From positions 744,001 to 808,000 of the forward strand of contig JAECYW010000011.1 of NCBI GenBank assembly GCA_023014335.1: DNA of 64,000 nucleotides, in the 5' to 3' direction. The position numbers were made by a program, and so were the translations under genes. This document shows, piece by piece, positions 1 to 11,590 of this stretch. The notes beneath the pieces were generated by a model. That model was not told where the DNA came from. It saw nothing but the letters and a program-made list of their open reading frames with translations, and searched no databases. Numbering within the stretch: position 1 is the stretch's first letter; each line of letters starts with the position of its first letter. Source of the stretch: Galerina marginata (Eukaryota; Basidiomycota; Agaricomycetes; Agaricales; Galerinaceae).

Positions 1-1609
1 TTGGACAGTGGCATCCTTTGGAGGCGCTAAGATCGGCAGTGAAGGAAAGCCCTCTGGCAATGGGGATGGTGGTAATACAATGGATTTGCCTTGTCGTGAT
101 AAACAGAGAGAGCAGGGTAGGCGACGACCAGCTGCAAGACAGTCCAAGCGAGACAAATCAGGGCGGGATGGATCCAGGGATGGGTTTCCATATTGGACAT
201 TAATGCAGGCAATGTAGCACGACTTTTCAGTAATGACGAGCACCTTGGATTTGTCTAGAATACGAGGGGACTTGCTTGTTTTTGAAAGACTACCTTGGGG
301 AGTAATGAGAGCTGCAAGAAATCAGCACATAACACTGACAGAGATAATAGAAGACTCACATTTGAGATATATTTCTGCAATCTTGACCATACTGTTGGGA
401 ATAAAGATGATGCCACGGCCAATTGTGTCTGGGTTCCTTCCCACACGACCTTTCTCCTGCCAAGCCTCGTCAAGCGTTGGAGCAAATTCAAGGGAAAGAC
501 TATCCAGAAGTGTCTTCGCATTGAGCCCATTAGAAAAAGCAACAGTTGCAATGACAATTTGACAACGGGGATTGGTCTCAATCAGATGTATCGTCTCCTG
601 GTTGTATTTTGGCGTGCAAATTGCATGGTAGATTTGGGCTCGTATAAGCTTGTTGGCCCTATCCGGTTGAGCGCGCCAGAGATAAGTGTGTACGCTCAGA
701 ACCTGCGGAAGCGCTTGGCAGTGTATTATTGTCTTTTGTCCGCTGGCCAGGTATGGAAGTAACTCGGGAAACTTGTCGCCAGTCATTCCCGCAGCCGTGA
801 ATCAGATGCTAAATTGGGTATTCAGTTGCTTGTTAGACCTCCTAATAAGTTTGAAGCTTCCCTCAAGAAAACCAAGACTCTTGCAAACAGATTCGGTTGG
901 TAAACCAGGTTCAAGAGTTGCTGTGAGACCCAGAATGGAAATCGACGAAGGAAACCGACCCTGCAAGAAAGTTCCAATGAGCCTGAATGCAGGACAAAAA
1001 GAAAGTCCCCAAGAGTTGATCAGATGAGCTTCGTTGACGCAGGCAAATAAAACATTGGATCAGAAGGTCGAGCCCTCCGTAATTTCCCGCCATTCCTTGT
1101 CGCGAAGATGCTCTGGGTCCACACAGACAACCTGCCACCGAACACACTCCTTGATTTCGTTTGCCAAGCGTAGTCCAGTTTTCCTCGCTTCGGTTAAGGT
1201 TTCTGCACAGTAAGAAAAGCCAGATATGTTCAGCTTGGAAAGTTCGTCAACCTAGAAAGCAGTGAGCAATGAATGGAAAGAGGAACAGATTACACACAAT
1301 ATTGTTTGCAAGGCCCTTTGTTGGCGTGATTACAATCCCAATAGGCTTTGCTCGAGTAGATAGACCATGGTGATATGTCTCCGGGTTCTTGTTGTATTCG
1401 AGGAGCACAAGACATGGAATTGCGAAGGCCGCCGACTTTCCATCCCCAGTTGCAGTGCAGCAGAGTATATCTTTTCCATCAAGAATACCAGAAACAAGCT
1501 CTAGCTGGACCGCATGTAGACCATTCGTCCATGTTGGCATGATCTTCTTCACAATTGCCTGGATTGTCTTGAGGCCAACTTGATCCTGCCAACGGGGAGC
1601 CGAAGCCAT
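1..1609 (-). pseudogene. RecQ-like ATP-dependent DNA helicase, decayed, cut by window edge
   Basis: Superfamily 2 DNA helicase of the multicopy RecQ-like type found in many basidiomycetes. ATG is at 1609-1607. Exon 1 (1609-1298) carries the Walker A motif TGDGKS and the PTKGLANNI segment. A donor at 1297 and a TAG acceptor at 1254-1252 define a short intron. Exon 2 starts at 1251 with the VDELSKLNISGFSYC segment and continues through the motif II equivalent VNEAHLI, a motif III-like LTATLEPG, the helicase C-terminal domain (GRVGRNPDTIGRGI near 460-420) and a cysteine-containing tail (CYIACINVQYG, LPCSLCLSRQGK) that runs past base 1. An in-frame TGA at 1062-1060 replaces a codon that is normally Arg in this family, and another TGA follows near 810. 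The gene is therefore probably dead. Related helicases are subtelomeric in some fungi, but nothing here shows a telomere. Confidence 0.8.
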
Positions 1610-2073
1610 TCTTTTCAACTCATAACAGGTTCCAGAACATTAAATAAAGAGATTATCCAAATTATAGAGGTAGATCAACAAGACTGCAGAAACTATCGTG
1701 TCGAGACGGAGGCAGGAAGGCTGCAGGAAGGGAAATATTGACGCAACTAGGGCGGACCGGGGTTTCAAAGTCCGAAGATTACATAACAACTTTCTGACAC
1801 GGTTTTGGGGGCGCGGTAAAAAACAGACTTCATATATCGTGATCCAAAAGGCACATCACATATATCGCAGTCTGGCTAGGAGAGACTATTCGCTTCTGTG
1901 GTTCCAAATCTGATGTGTTCTTCATTCCGACTGGAGTGCAGACAGACATTCTGCCTTCTACTTCTTGGAATTGTTTATCCTCTCCCACATAATCCTCATG
2001 TTATCCTCATGTTGGTAAGGATCAGGTGCCAAAGCTTCTTTCTGCAGTATATCTTACCAAGGTCCACTAGTAG
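1610..2073. other. Spacer without recognised gene
   Basis: This is the upstream flank of the helicase pseudogene and the insertion flank of the chromovirus. I see only short open frames with no recognisable domain. Confidence 0.5.
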
Positions 2074-2078
2074 CCAGG

Positions 2079-2574
2079 TGTAAGGGCAACTGCAGTCCGG
2101 AACGCCGGAGACTGGGAGTCGGACGACGTTAATGAGACTAGCAGGGGATCCAAAGTTTAGTTTATTAATAAGTAATTAAACTAACAGCTAACTCACCTAG
2201 CAGGGGATCCAAAGAGGAAAGGATGGGGATCCCACTGCAGGTGAGCCGTATAAATACTGTGCTAAGTCCAAATGTGGTACGATGTGAATAATAAAATAAT
2301 AAATAAAATGGCCTGATGGCAGATAATGCGTTCCGAGGACCGGGTGCAGTGAGGGAGCTCGGAAAGCGGAAGGTCGCGGACACTATTCCGGCGGAACGTG
2401 GAGCGGAAGCGGAATGGTAGGCGGAATGGTGCAAATCCATCTTTTTACCATATAAGGTAAAAAGATGGATTTGTGTGACTTTACGGGCGTCGATGCGGCG
2501 GAATGTAGAGTGGGCTCGGAATGGGAGCCGGAGCGGAAGTAAGTGCGGAAGCTCGGAACGAGGTTCCCCTTACA
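2079..2574 (-). repeat. 3' LTR of chromovirus copy 1
   Basis: This 496-bp repeat is almost identical to 7825-8320. It contains an 18-bp internal direct repeat (2138-2155 and 2197-2214), a TATTTATA-like stretch in element orientation near 2255, and a perfect 17-bp-arm hairpin at 2433-2472. The pol reading frame runs into it and stops at 2481. Confidence 0.95.
2433..2472. promoter_or_regulatory. Perfect hairpin inside the LTR
   Basis: Arms 2433-2449 and 2456-2472 are perfect complements of 17 bases around the 6-base loop ATATAA. The same hairpin is kept in the other LTRs (8173-8212 and about 11065-11104), each with one end-base change. In element orientation it lies near the 5' end of the LTR (U3). 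A role in transcription, termination or small RNA formation is inference only. Confidence 0.7.
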
Positions 2575-5500
2575 ATTACCCCCCCTCCAGAATCGCATCG
2601 CCTCGATGCGGAGGTGATGACTGGCATGGGTCGGAAAGGAATGGAGCCAAAAGCCAGTGCGCGGATTTGTCGTGGGGCCCCGGGGTTTTGGGCATGGAAC
2701 TCTGTGACAAGTTCCGGGGCGTTAACATTGTCCTTGTACTCCCAAGAATTGTGTTCCGTTCCGTAGCCTTCCCATTTAATTAGGTACTGGAGTTTCCGTT
2801 GGAACATTCGGCTGTTTAAGACTTCTTCAACTTCATAGTGTTCTTCTCCGTCGATAAGTTCCGGGGGTGGAGGAGGGTCGGATTGACGGCCGGGAATTGG
2901 GTCTTCCGGAGCGGGAGTTAGTTTGATCACATTAAACACCGGGTGGAGGCGTTTTAGAGAGACCGGAAGTCGGAGTCGGTAGGCATTGATTCCGATGCGT
3001 CTTTCCACTAGATAGGGTCCGAGGCGACGGTGTGCAAACTTCTTGGAGGGCCGGGTGGTCTGAATGTCACTGGCGTCAAGGTACACTTTGTCTCCGGGTT
3101 TGTAAACCGGAGCCGGGGTTCTGCGCTGATTGTAGTACCGCGCCATGTCGTCCTTGGCTTTGGAAAGTGCGGACTTGGCTTCCTCGAGTGTGTCCTTCGT
3201 CCGTTTGGTGAACTCATTAACCGCTTCTAACTTGGATGGAGGTTGGTGTGGCTCAAAACCCATCCGCGGATGTCATCCGGTGTCCAGCAGGAACGGAGTG
3301 TGCTGGGTCGCGGAATGGATGTGATTATTGTATGCAAATTCCGCAAGTGGAAGGAGTCCCTGCCAGTCGTCTTGCCTTTCACTGACAAATATCCGGATGA
3401 ACTGTTCCAGTTCTTGGTTGACTCGTTCCGTTTGTCCGTCGGTCTGCGGATGGTATGAAGTGGACGGGGTTGCCTGAATTCCAAGTAGGCGGTACAGCTC
3501 CTTCATGAATTCCGCGATGAACTGAGATCCGCGGTCGGAAATGACTTTCCATGGAAGTCCGTGAAGTTTCCACACATGCTTAAGGAAGAGTTGTGCAGCT
3601 CCGGCGGCGGTGATTGTGGTAGTGGTCTCGATGAAATGGCCTCGTTTTCCGGTGGAGTCTACAACCACCATAATTGCATCGTAGCCTGCGGAATCCGGAA
3701 GTTCCACAATGAAATCTACGCTGATGGTGTGCCACCGTTCTTCCGGGATCGGGAGCGGAACAAGCTCTCCAGATGGAAGGCGGCGTTGGGCTTTGGTTCG
3801 GAGGCACATATCACAAGTAGAGACATACCGTCCAACGTAGCGTGACATATTGGGCCACCAATAATTCCGGGAGACTAGTTCCAAGGTTTTAAACCGTCCC
3901 GCATGTCCAGCAATCCGAGTGTCATGGCAGAGTGAAACTATTCTCCGGCGGAGATCGGAAGTCGGGGGCACATAAATCTGTCCTCGGAAATACAAGAGAT
4001 TGTCACGTTCGGACCACTCTCCAGAACGGAGTGAGCGGTTAGACGATTTCCGAAGTTCTTGGATGGCTTTAGCAACGGGTTCCTCCTGGACTGGGTCTTT
4101 AACACCCTTGCGGATGTCTCGGAGAATGTCGACCTCGGCCCCAACCACTTCCGCAACTTCCATTGCACGGACTGCAAAGAACTTCGGAGTCAAGAGCGTG
4201 ATGTTGGAATTATCTTCGGAACCCGTTCCATGATCGGAACGTCGGGACAGTGCGTCCGGTTTTCCCATTGTCCGTCCGGGTTTATGGCGCATAAGGAAGT
4301 CAAACCGGGCAAGTACCAGTGACCATCGTGCTTGCCTCTGGTTGAGCTGCTTGGCTGTCATAAAATATTCCAGGTTCTTATGATCCGTCCAGACCTCAAA
4401 TTGGTGTTCCGCGCCCTCAAGGAAATGCCTCCACTCCTGCAGGGAGCGGATAATGGCCAACATTTCCTTGTCGTGGATTTCATAATTCCGTTCAACCGAG
4501 GACAAGGACTTGGAGTAGAATGCAACAGGATGCCATTTGTCATCTTCCGGGGAGATCTGCGACAATACTGCTCCGGTCGCAAAGTCGGAACTGTCTGCCT
4601 CTACTCGGAAAGCGCGGGTGGAATCCGGGGAAAGTAAGACCGGGGCGGAGGTGATAGACTGTTTGAGCTTATCAAAGGCAGCTTGTTCATCCGAGCCCCA
4701 ATGCCATTTGGTATCATTCCGGGTAAGGTCAAAGAGCGGTCGCGCATGTTCCGAGAAATCTCGGATGAACCTTCGGTAGAAGTTGGTAAAGCCCAAAAAG
4801 GACTGTACTTCCTTTTTATTAGATGGTTCCGGCCATTCCGCAACTCCAGCAATCTTGACTGGGTCCATTCCAACAGAGTTGTGTGAGATGATCACTCCGA
4901 GATATTCGACTGTGGTCCGTTCAAATTCGCATTTGTCCGGCCGGAGGTATAACTTATGCTTTTCCAAAAGTTCCAGTACCCTCCGGGTGACGTTCCGATG
5001 TTCCTCGATGGTTTCTGTGAAGATCAGGATGTCGTCCAAGTAGACTACAACAACTCCTTCCGAGATGAGGTCTTCAAAGATGTCATTCATCATGGTTTGG
5101 AAGGTAGCTGGGCTGTTGGTGAGTCCGAAAAACATGACCAGGGGTTCAAATAGTCCGCGGTTGGTCCGGAACGCGGCTTTCCATTCATCTCCTTCCTTCA
5201 TCCGGACATTGTTAAAACCCCAACGGACGTCCAATTTAGTGAAGTATTTTGCTCCTCGGAGTTTATTGATTAACTCGGAAATGAGCGGAAGTGGGTACTT
5301 GTTCTTCACGGTCATTGCGTTTAGCGCTCGGTAGTCCTGGACCAGTCGGAGAGAACCATCCTTCTTCTTAATGAAGAAAACCGGGGAGGCCATCGGGGAT
5401 TTGGAAGGGCGGATCCGTCCGGAATCAAGGTTCTCCTTAATGAATGCATCGAGTTCCTTTTGTTCATTGACTGCCAACGGATAGACCTTGCAGCTCCGGG

Positions 5501-6527
5501 GGTTCGCTTCCGCAACGAGTTCGATTGCGTGGTCCCATGGTTTTGGATCCGGTAGGTTGTCAAAGGACTCCTTAGAGAAGACGGAATGGAAGTCCCTGAG
5601 ATGCTCCGGGACGTGCTGGCTGAATTCCGAGGGTTCCGAATTGCGTTTGAAAGCTTCCGCTAGACGTTGGGAGATGGTGGAACTAGCACGGATTTCTTCC
5701 GCTTCTGGCATGAGTCCGGTTGCGAAAATGCGATCTCCATCTTCCAGACAATCTTCCGTCGGAACTGCGGAAGGCGGCTCGTCTTCATCCTCGTCATCGT
5801 CATCATAGTCATCGACAAGGTCTGGGAGCTCCCCAGCTCGGCAGGCATGGAGAAGACGGATTTCAGCCTTCCGAATCCGACGTTCCTCACGGAGTTCGGT
5901 CCGACAACCATTGCAACACCGGGGTGAGCACTTTGTCATTTTGACTGTTCCGGTGGTAAAGTCAATATCCGGGTTATGCTTCTTGAACCACGTGTACCCG
6001 AGGATCACCTTTTGCTTCCCTAGTTTAGTGACTGCAAGGAGGATGCGTTCCGAGTGGTTTTCGTAGGTCATAATGGTGTCCACTACCTTTGAAATTAGAC
6101 CGGCCTCGTTTAGAGTTCCGTCTACATTGAACACCTGAACGGGTTGGGACAGATTCCGGGTCGGAAGTCCCAATTCCTTAACGTAGTCCTCGTCAATAAA
6201 ATCCCCGGTTGCTCCAGTGTCTCCGAGGGCATTAGTTCCGGCTTCCACCATTGTGTCCGTGGTCTTCAGACGTATGGGGAGAATAAGTGAGGTCGGTCCC
6301 GGGGACATGGAATTAATGACAAGCTTGGGATGCATCTGTTTCTCCCATTTTGGCTTTCGGGGTTTTGGCGGACACTTTGGAATGATTTTGGGAAGTGCAG
6401 TCAAATTTTCCGGAACGTCTTCGGAAATTGCAGTTGAATTTTGTATGACTTCATCGTTTTCGCTATCTTCAGCAGTAGTCTCTACTTCAAGGGCGGCAAA
6501 ACGATTTTTATTAGGCAACGGGGGCAT
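2481..6527 (-). pseudogene. pol: Chromovirus pol polyprotein, one in-frame stop
   Basis: The likely start is the ATG at 6527-6525, only 5 bases after the gag stop. The aspartic protease ([12 protein letters not shown]) comes first, then reverse transcriptase with the YLDD box ([12 protein letters not shown]), RNase H ([21 protein letters not shown]) and integrase. The integrase has an HHCC zinc finger ([10 protein letters not shown]...[11 protein letters not shown]) and DDE residues in [19 protein letters not shown] and the E of [16 protein letters not shown] at 3275-3273 interrupts the integrase C-terminus. Beyond it the same frame codes for a chromodomain (YEVEEVLNSRMFQRKLQYLIKWEGYG), which is thought to direct integration to heterochromatin in this family. 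Without the stop the product would be 1348 aa. The truncated product of 1084 aa keeps all catalytic domains but lacks the chromodomain. Confidence 0.9.
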
Positions 6528-6532
6528 ACTAA

Positions 6533-7696
6533 TCACTCGTTGCGGGGTACAAAATCCTCCGTCGGAACTGGGGTAAATTCTTCCGCAGGTTCTTCCGAGA
6601 CAACATCTAGCCTTGCCAGCATGTCTTCCAGAACGTTTTGGACTTTGTCCGTGGACATGTGTCGGACGTCGTAGCGGTGGGGACAGTCGTTGGCCCAATG
6701 TCCAAGTTCTCCGCACCTTCTGCAGTTTTGGGGAAGTGTGCTTTTCTTCCGCGCAGTGTCAATGTCCATCGGAATGGGATTTCCGGGTGTCGGAGTGGTG
6801 TGCGCGTACCGGAAAGGTACCGCCGGGGCTTTAGGGACGGGCAACATACTTCCGCGTGGTGTGGACAGAACCCCGGGGGAGATTGGGGTGGGAGTGGTGC
6901 GGTATGACGAGAGGAATGCCTCGTCGGATGCTCGGTTCTGATCGATTTGGACGGCCAGAGTGTACCAGGCATCCAGATCTACGTCCGAGGGCCTTCCCTG
7001 CGTCATTCCAGCAATTGCTTGGCCAATCCGTCGGTCTAGTCCTCGCCGGAATTTGACAATAATGTTCCGAGGGTCAGTGTAGCCGGAATCGGACACCAAA
7101 TCTCGGAACTCGTCAAGGTAGTCATCCACGGAACGACTACGCTGGAAGTATGACGAGCCTTCCAGTTTGTTAATGGCCACTGCTGCAGCATTGGCCAGAG
7201 TGAATGATTTTCGGAACTCCTGTTCAAAGTCAAACCAATCCGAAAATGGGAGTCCTTCCGCGTCTTCCATGGCAAACATCCGCTGCGCCCAGCTGGAAGC
7301 TCGTCCGGATTTCATGAATGTCATTGCCCAGACAATCTGCTGAGCTTCGTCATCGAATGCTTCCGGGACGAGGCGGATATACGCCCTACAAGAGGTAAGG
7401 AAGGCTTTTCCTTTTGCTCGGTCTCCATTAAAGTCCGGCGGGGGTGAAGGACGGATGGAGGTTTTCTTCCGGGGCTGCTCGGAGCGATGTTCGGAAATGA
7501 TGTGTGATGGAGCGGGTGATGGGGTATTTCGGATAGGTTGCAGGGGAAGGAGGTTGAGTCTTTGGGCAATTTGTTGTAGGAGGTTGTGATTTTCGGTTCC
7601 CTGAATCCGAAGTTCTGCTAACTCCACTTTGAGGGCGGAAACGCGATCAGGTTCGGCCATGTCGATACTAGGAAGTTCCGCAGGTTGTTCGGGCAT
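6533..7696 (-). CDS. gag: Chromovirus Gag (capsid/nucleocapsid) protein
   Basis: The frame is open without stop for 387 aa from the ATG at 7696-7694. It continues upstream to 7786 but without an ATG there, so I chose 7696. A capsid-like middle part ([27 protein letters not shown]...[20 protein letters not shown]) is typical of the retrotransposon gag family. Near the C-terminus is one CCHC zinc knuckle ([18 protein letters not shown]) for RNA binding. The stop TGA at 6535-6533 is followed 5 bases later by the pol ATG in another frame. Pol is therefore probably made by reinitiation or frameshifting rather than simple readthrough. Confidence 0.88.
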   Translation of the reverse strand: MPEQPAELPSIDMAEPDRVSALKVELAELRIQGTENHNLLQQIAQRLNLLPLQPIRNTPSPAPSHIISEHRSEQPRKKTSIRPSPPPDFNGDRAKGKAFLTSCRAYIRLVPEAFDDEAQQIVWAMTFMKSGRASSWAQRMFAMEDAEGLPFSDWFDFEQEFRKSFTLANAAAVAINKLEGSSYFQRSRSVDDYLDEFRDLVSDSGYTDPRNIIVKFRRGLDRRIGQAIAGMTQGRPSDVDLDAWYTLAVQIDQNRASDEAFLSSYRTTPTPISPGVLSTPRGSMLPVPKAPAVPFRYAHTTPTPGNPIPMDIDTARKKSTLPQNCRRCGELGHWANDCPHRYDVRHMSTDKVQNVLEDMLARLDVVSEEPAEEFTPVPTEDFVPRNE

Positions 7697-7824
7697 CGGA
7701 GAGGAGAGGGGAGTCCGGAAATTAGTGGTCGCAGAGTTAAAGGAGGAATCGTAGTTCGCTCCGTAAGTCGCTATGGTGGGCACCAATTTTCCGGAGACGG
7801 CTCTCTAGAGAGATCCTTTCCTAC
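7697..7824 (-). other. Leader between 5' LTR and gag
   Basis: This untranslated leader contains the palindrome CTCTCTAGAGAG (7801-7812) and the stretch TTGGTGCCCACC just upstream of gag. The primer-binding site should begin right after the LTR, but I could not match it to a specific tRNA by eye. The same leader is kept in the remnant at 11458-11576. Confidence 0.6.
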
Positions 7825-8320
7825 TGTAAGGGCAACTGCAGTCCGGAACGCCGGAGACTGGGAGTCGGACGACGTTAATGAGACTAGCAGGGGATCCAAA
7901 GTTTAGTTTATTAATAAGTAATTAAACTAACAGCTAACTCACCTAGCAGGGGATCCAAAGAGGAAAGGATGGGGATCCCACTGCAGGTGAGCCGTATAAA
8001 TACTGTGCTAAGTCCAAATGTGGTACGATGTGAATAATAAAATAATAAATAAAATGGCCTGATGGCAGATAATGCGTTCCGAGGACCGGGTGCAGTGAGG
8101 GAGCTCGGAAAGCGGAAGGTCGCGGACACTATTCCGGCGGAACGTGGAGCGGAAGCAGAATGGTAGGCGGAATGGTGCAAATCCATCTTTTTACCATATA
8201 AGGTAAAAAGATGGATTCGTGTGACTTTACGGGCGTCGATGCGGCGGAATGTAGAGTGGGCTCGGAATGGGAGCCGGAGCGGAAGTAAGTGCGGAAGCTC
8301 GGAACGAGGTTCCCCTTACA
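7825..8320 (-). repeat. 5' LTR of chromovirus copy 1
   Basis: This 496-bp LTR is the promoter-bearing one in element orientation. It matches 2079-2574 with two substitutions and includes the conserved hairpin at 8173-8212. Confidence 0.95.
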
Positions 8321-8325
8321 CCAGG

Positions 8326-9228
8326 TAGAATAGCAACAATGTACTGTAGACTATGATACAGCTATTGTTTGACAATGTACCCGCAGCTATGGATGCAGCA
8401 GATGTAGCTTATGAATATACAATGTATCAAGGAATACGAGTAAGCTAACAGCCCATACAATGTACAATACTGAGTGGATAAGCTTATGGGTGTCTCCTGG
8501 GGCAGTATAGAGACGGCATGGATTGGAATTTATCTATATACACGGATGGGCTTATGTAGTAGGCTTGGGAACTATTTACAATGGTCGCAGTGGATTAAAG
8601 CGTAGAACAGCCGACGGAAGGTATTCGGATGCAATCATTGGTCTAGCTCCTCTAGGTCTTCGGTGATGGCTTTGGAAACTTGAGTGAGTTGCTGGTGCAC
8701 AATATCCAAACTTTGCATTGCTGTTAAGTCACTCCTCATTTTTGAAACCCGGGCATTGTAAAGGAGGGCCCCGGCATTCTCAAAACCCAAACCAGGGAGA
8801 TCTCTTCATTACTCCTCAGGCATTGATGAAGTTCTTCCCACGAAAGGGGCTATATTTGGTATCAGAACCCGAAAACGGAGAAAGGGAACAATGAGTACAT
8901 ACAGGTTTGCTGGGGGTTGTTAGAGAATTACCCTTGGGTATAACAGCCTATAATTATTAACATAGTATTAGCCGTAGGAATAATGAGAACATTAATGGAC
9001 ACGTACAAGTTGGTACTGCCAGGGATAACTGGCCGACTCAACGGGATGAGGATGAGGAGCCGCCCGTGGCATGCCTGGTCCTCGGATAAAATCAAGATTG
9101 GGGTCATCATTATGGTCGGTGATTGGAAGCGTGAAGTTTGGTGGGGCTTGGGCAGTCATCCCGGGTATTGGTTGGGGGGCAGGCGGGGCAAAAACCTCAG
9201 CCTATGCCGCTAGTTGAAGACATCAGGT
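8326..9228. other. Spacer without recognised gene
   Basis: The sequence is AT-rich and non-repetitive. I see no conserved domain, RNA gene or inverted repeat in it. Confidence 0.4.
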
Positions 9229-10166
9229 AGGTAAACTGCCCAAAGAGGACCTTGCATCAGGTAGGTAAACTGCCCAAGCGTGTCAGTTTACCTATGATAT
9301 GCATATTTATTAGACTACATTGTTGCTCTCATATAGAGAGTAGTATATGTATTTGTTTGGCACTTGATGGCATCACTATGGATCACATGACTTTGAATTT
9401 GCCTCTATTTACATGCTTGTCGCACATTTATGTAATTTTATGGCCTCAAATGCAAACAAATATAAATAAAGGCTCTCAGGGCCACTGCATCCATGATATA
9501 AAAGGCAATCAAGATGCAATTGCATAAAATGGCAGTGTTTAGTCAGCTAGCTAATTTTGAACTTAGCAGCATTTGTGATAAGTTCTTTAATTATTAAATA
9601 ACACTAAAAGCCTTATATCTCAATGAGGAAGGTAGCTAGTCATGTGATTTAAATTTTAGTAGGGTCTAAAAATAGATTATGTTCTTTTGAGACCCTCTTT
9701 CCTTTTTGGGAAAATTTCCCGTCAGCCAAAATTTCTCACCGCCGGCTTTTTTTCACTTTTTTGCATTTTTCTCTGTGGGAAAAATAGCTAGGCACAAAAT
9801 TTTGATGGATTCAGGGTCAGATGGCTTGGCCGCACATTTTTTATTAATAGCACAGCCACATCCGAGCACATTCAGGGATGGCTTGGTAAACTGCCCAACC
9901 TGTCAAAAAGTGAGGCTAGTTTGCCGAGCCTTTCCAGGATGTGCTCGGATGTGGCTGTGCCTCTGATAAAAAACGACGTAATCAACGACGCGACCCTGAA
10001 TCTATCAGAATCGTGGCTGTGTCTTTTTTCCTTATTGAGATATAAGCCAAATATTAGTATATGGTCAACTTACAGCCCTTGGTATATTGACAGTCAATGG
10101 TCAACTGCCACACTTGGGCAGTTTACCTACCTGATGCAAGGTCCTCCTTGGGCAAGTTACCATTAT
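9229..10166. mobile_element. Non-autonomous inverted-repeat element (MITE-like, about 940 bp)
   Basis: The left end (about 9229-9293) and right end (about 10101-10166) are imperfect inverted repeats of about 65 bp sharing GCATCAGGTAGGTAAACTGC. The GGTAGGTAAACTGCCCAA motif occurs twice in a row at the left end. The interior has no transposase. A smaller inverted-repeat element is nested at 9804-10007. I could not see a clear target duplication. Confidence 0.7.
9804..10007. mobile_element. Nested small hairpin element, about 200 bp
   Basis: The ends GATGGATTCAGGGTC and GACCCTGAATCTATC are inverted repeats. The inner arms at about 9851-9872 and 9939-9960 (GCACAGCCACATCCGAGCACAT and its complement) are a 22-base perfect match, so the element can fold into a long hairpin. 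GACCCTGAATCC also occurs at about 60058, hinting at a dispersed family. Confidence 0.65.
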
Positions 10167-10961
10167 TTACACATCAAGGTAGCAGCAACAGGTGGCGGGA
10201 GAGGCTGCTGTAGCCTGTGCCCCTGTGTATAGTGCATAGGTTAGATCTCATTTATTGCTTACATATAAATTGAACGAGAATAAGTCATACGTAATCTGGC
10301 ATTGAGCTGCCTTTTGGATGGGTAAAAATTGAGTCGGCACACCATAACGGTGTACAGCCGAAGGTAATGTGTACCCAATGGCAATGCCGTTGCCACATTG
10401 CCATGCCATTTCGCCTCAAAAAAAACTTAACAGTAGAGTGCGGCATAAAACGGCATACTAAAAATTGCCAGCTGCCGAATACGGCTGTAAAGTTGGCGTA
10501 GACTACGACATTTGTCTTGGTTTAGCCTTACCAACACCTGACCATCATTGAGGCTCACAGTACGATAACTACAACTCGGGTTTTACAATTCAACAGCCGT
10601 AAGCCATGGCCTGGGGAATAACTTAGACTGGTTAAATTTGACCACCAAATTTTATCTTACTAGTAGCATTTATGGCCAATAAACGGATGTTTCTGTGAAT
10701 ATTTGTGTCACATAGTCATCAGTATTTCACTAAACAACTCTTAGAGTAAGATATATAGCTTTTAAACGTCTCAGAAAGTATACAGATGATGCTAAGATAA
10801 TTATTTGCATTGAAAAACTCGAAACCTACAAGTTTGCAGTTGGACTTGCTTGGCCCATTTTCGAAAACAGGCCTTGCAACACGACCAGGCAATCACATGA
10901 TTATTTTCCCCGAAAGCATGTGATCTATCCCTCCTTCCTAATCGGGGGCAAATGTACTTGT
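10167..10961. other. Spacer without recognised gene
   Basis: I see no convincing coding sequence. Short GGCAATGCC- and CGGCAT-type repeats lie at about 10380-10490. Confidence 0.4.
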
Positions 10962-11590
10962 TGTAAGGGGAACCTCGTTCCGAGCTTCCGCACTTACTTC
11001 CGCTCCGGCTCCCATTCCGAGCCCACTCTACATTCCGCCACATCGACGCCCGTAAAGTCACACGAATCCATCTTTTTACCTTATATGGTAAAAAGATGGA
11101 TTTGCACCATTCCGCCTACCATTCCGCTTCCGCTCCACGTTCCGCCGGAATAGTGTCCGCGACCTTCCGCTTTCCGAGCTCCCTCACTGCACCCGGTCCT
11201 CGGAACGCATTATCTGCCATCAGGCCATTTTATTTATTATTTTATTATTCACATCGTACCACATTTGGACTTAGCAGAGTATTTATACGGCTCACCTGCA
11301 GTGGGATCCCCATCCTTTCCTCTTTGGATCCCCTGCTAGGTGAGTTAGCTGTTAGTTTAATTACTTATTAATAAACTAAACTTTGGATCCCCTGCTAGTC
11401 TCATTAACGTCGTCCGACTCCCAGTCTCCGGCGTTCCGGACTGCAGTTGCCCTTACAGTAGGAAAGGATCTCTCTAGAGAGCCGTCTCCGGAAAATTGGT
11501 GCCCACCATAGCGACTTACGGAGCGAACTACGATTCCTCCTTTAACTCTGCGACCACTAATTTCCGGACTCCCCTCAGGTTCCCCTTACA
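10962..11590 (+). mobile_element. Chromovirus remnant: LTR, leader and gag start
   Basis: A complete 496-bp LTR (10962-11457, plus orientation) is followed by the leader and the first bases of the gag region (11458-11576). It then ends abruptly at AGGTTCCCCTTACA (11577-11590). That 14-mer is the exact reverse complement of the LTR start TGTAAGGGGAACCT, so the remnant is bounded by inverted ends. No matching target duplication is visible. The sequence is close to copy 1, with a few substitutions. Confidence 0.85.

Larger units (their letters stand above)
2074..8325 (-). mobile_element. Full-length Ty3/gypsy LTR retrotransposon (chromovirus), copy 1
   Basis: The element has two 496-bp LTRs (2079-2574 and 7825-8320), both starting TGTAAGGG and ending CCCTTACA. 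It is flanked by a perfect 5-bp target duplication CCAGG (2074-2078 and 8321-8325). I see only two differences between the LTRs, near 2410 versus 8156 and at 2472 versus 8215, so the insertion is recent. In element orientation the order is gag, then pol with protease, reverse transcriptase, RNase H, integrase and a C-terminal chromodomain. The only obvious lesion is a TGA at 3275-3273 before the chromodomain part. A related copy at 24305-28856 reads Arg (CGA) at that position. Confidence 0.93.

Noticed and set aside
1..1609. Helicase at the left edge as evidence for a telomere
   Set aside because: No telomeric TTAGGG-type repeat is visible, and these helicases are also dispersed internally.
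6533..7786. Gag starting at 7786
   Set aside because: The codon there is TTG. The first ATG in frame is at 7696.
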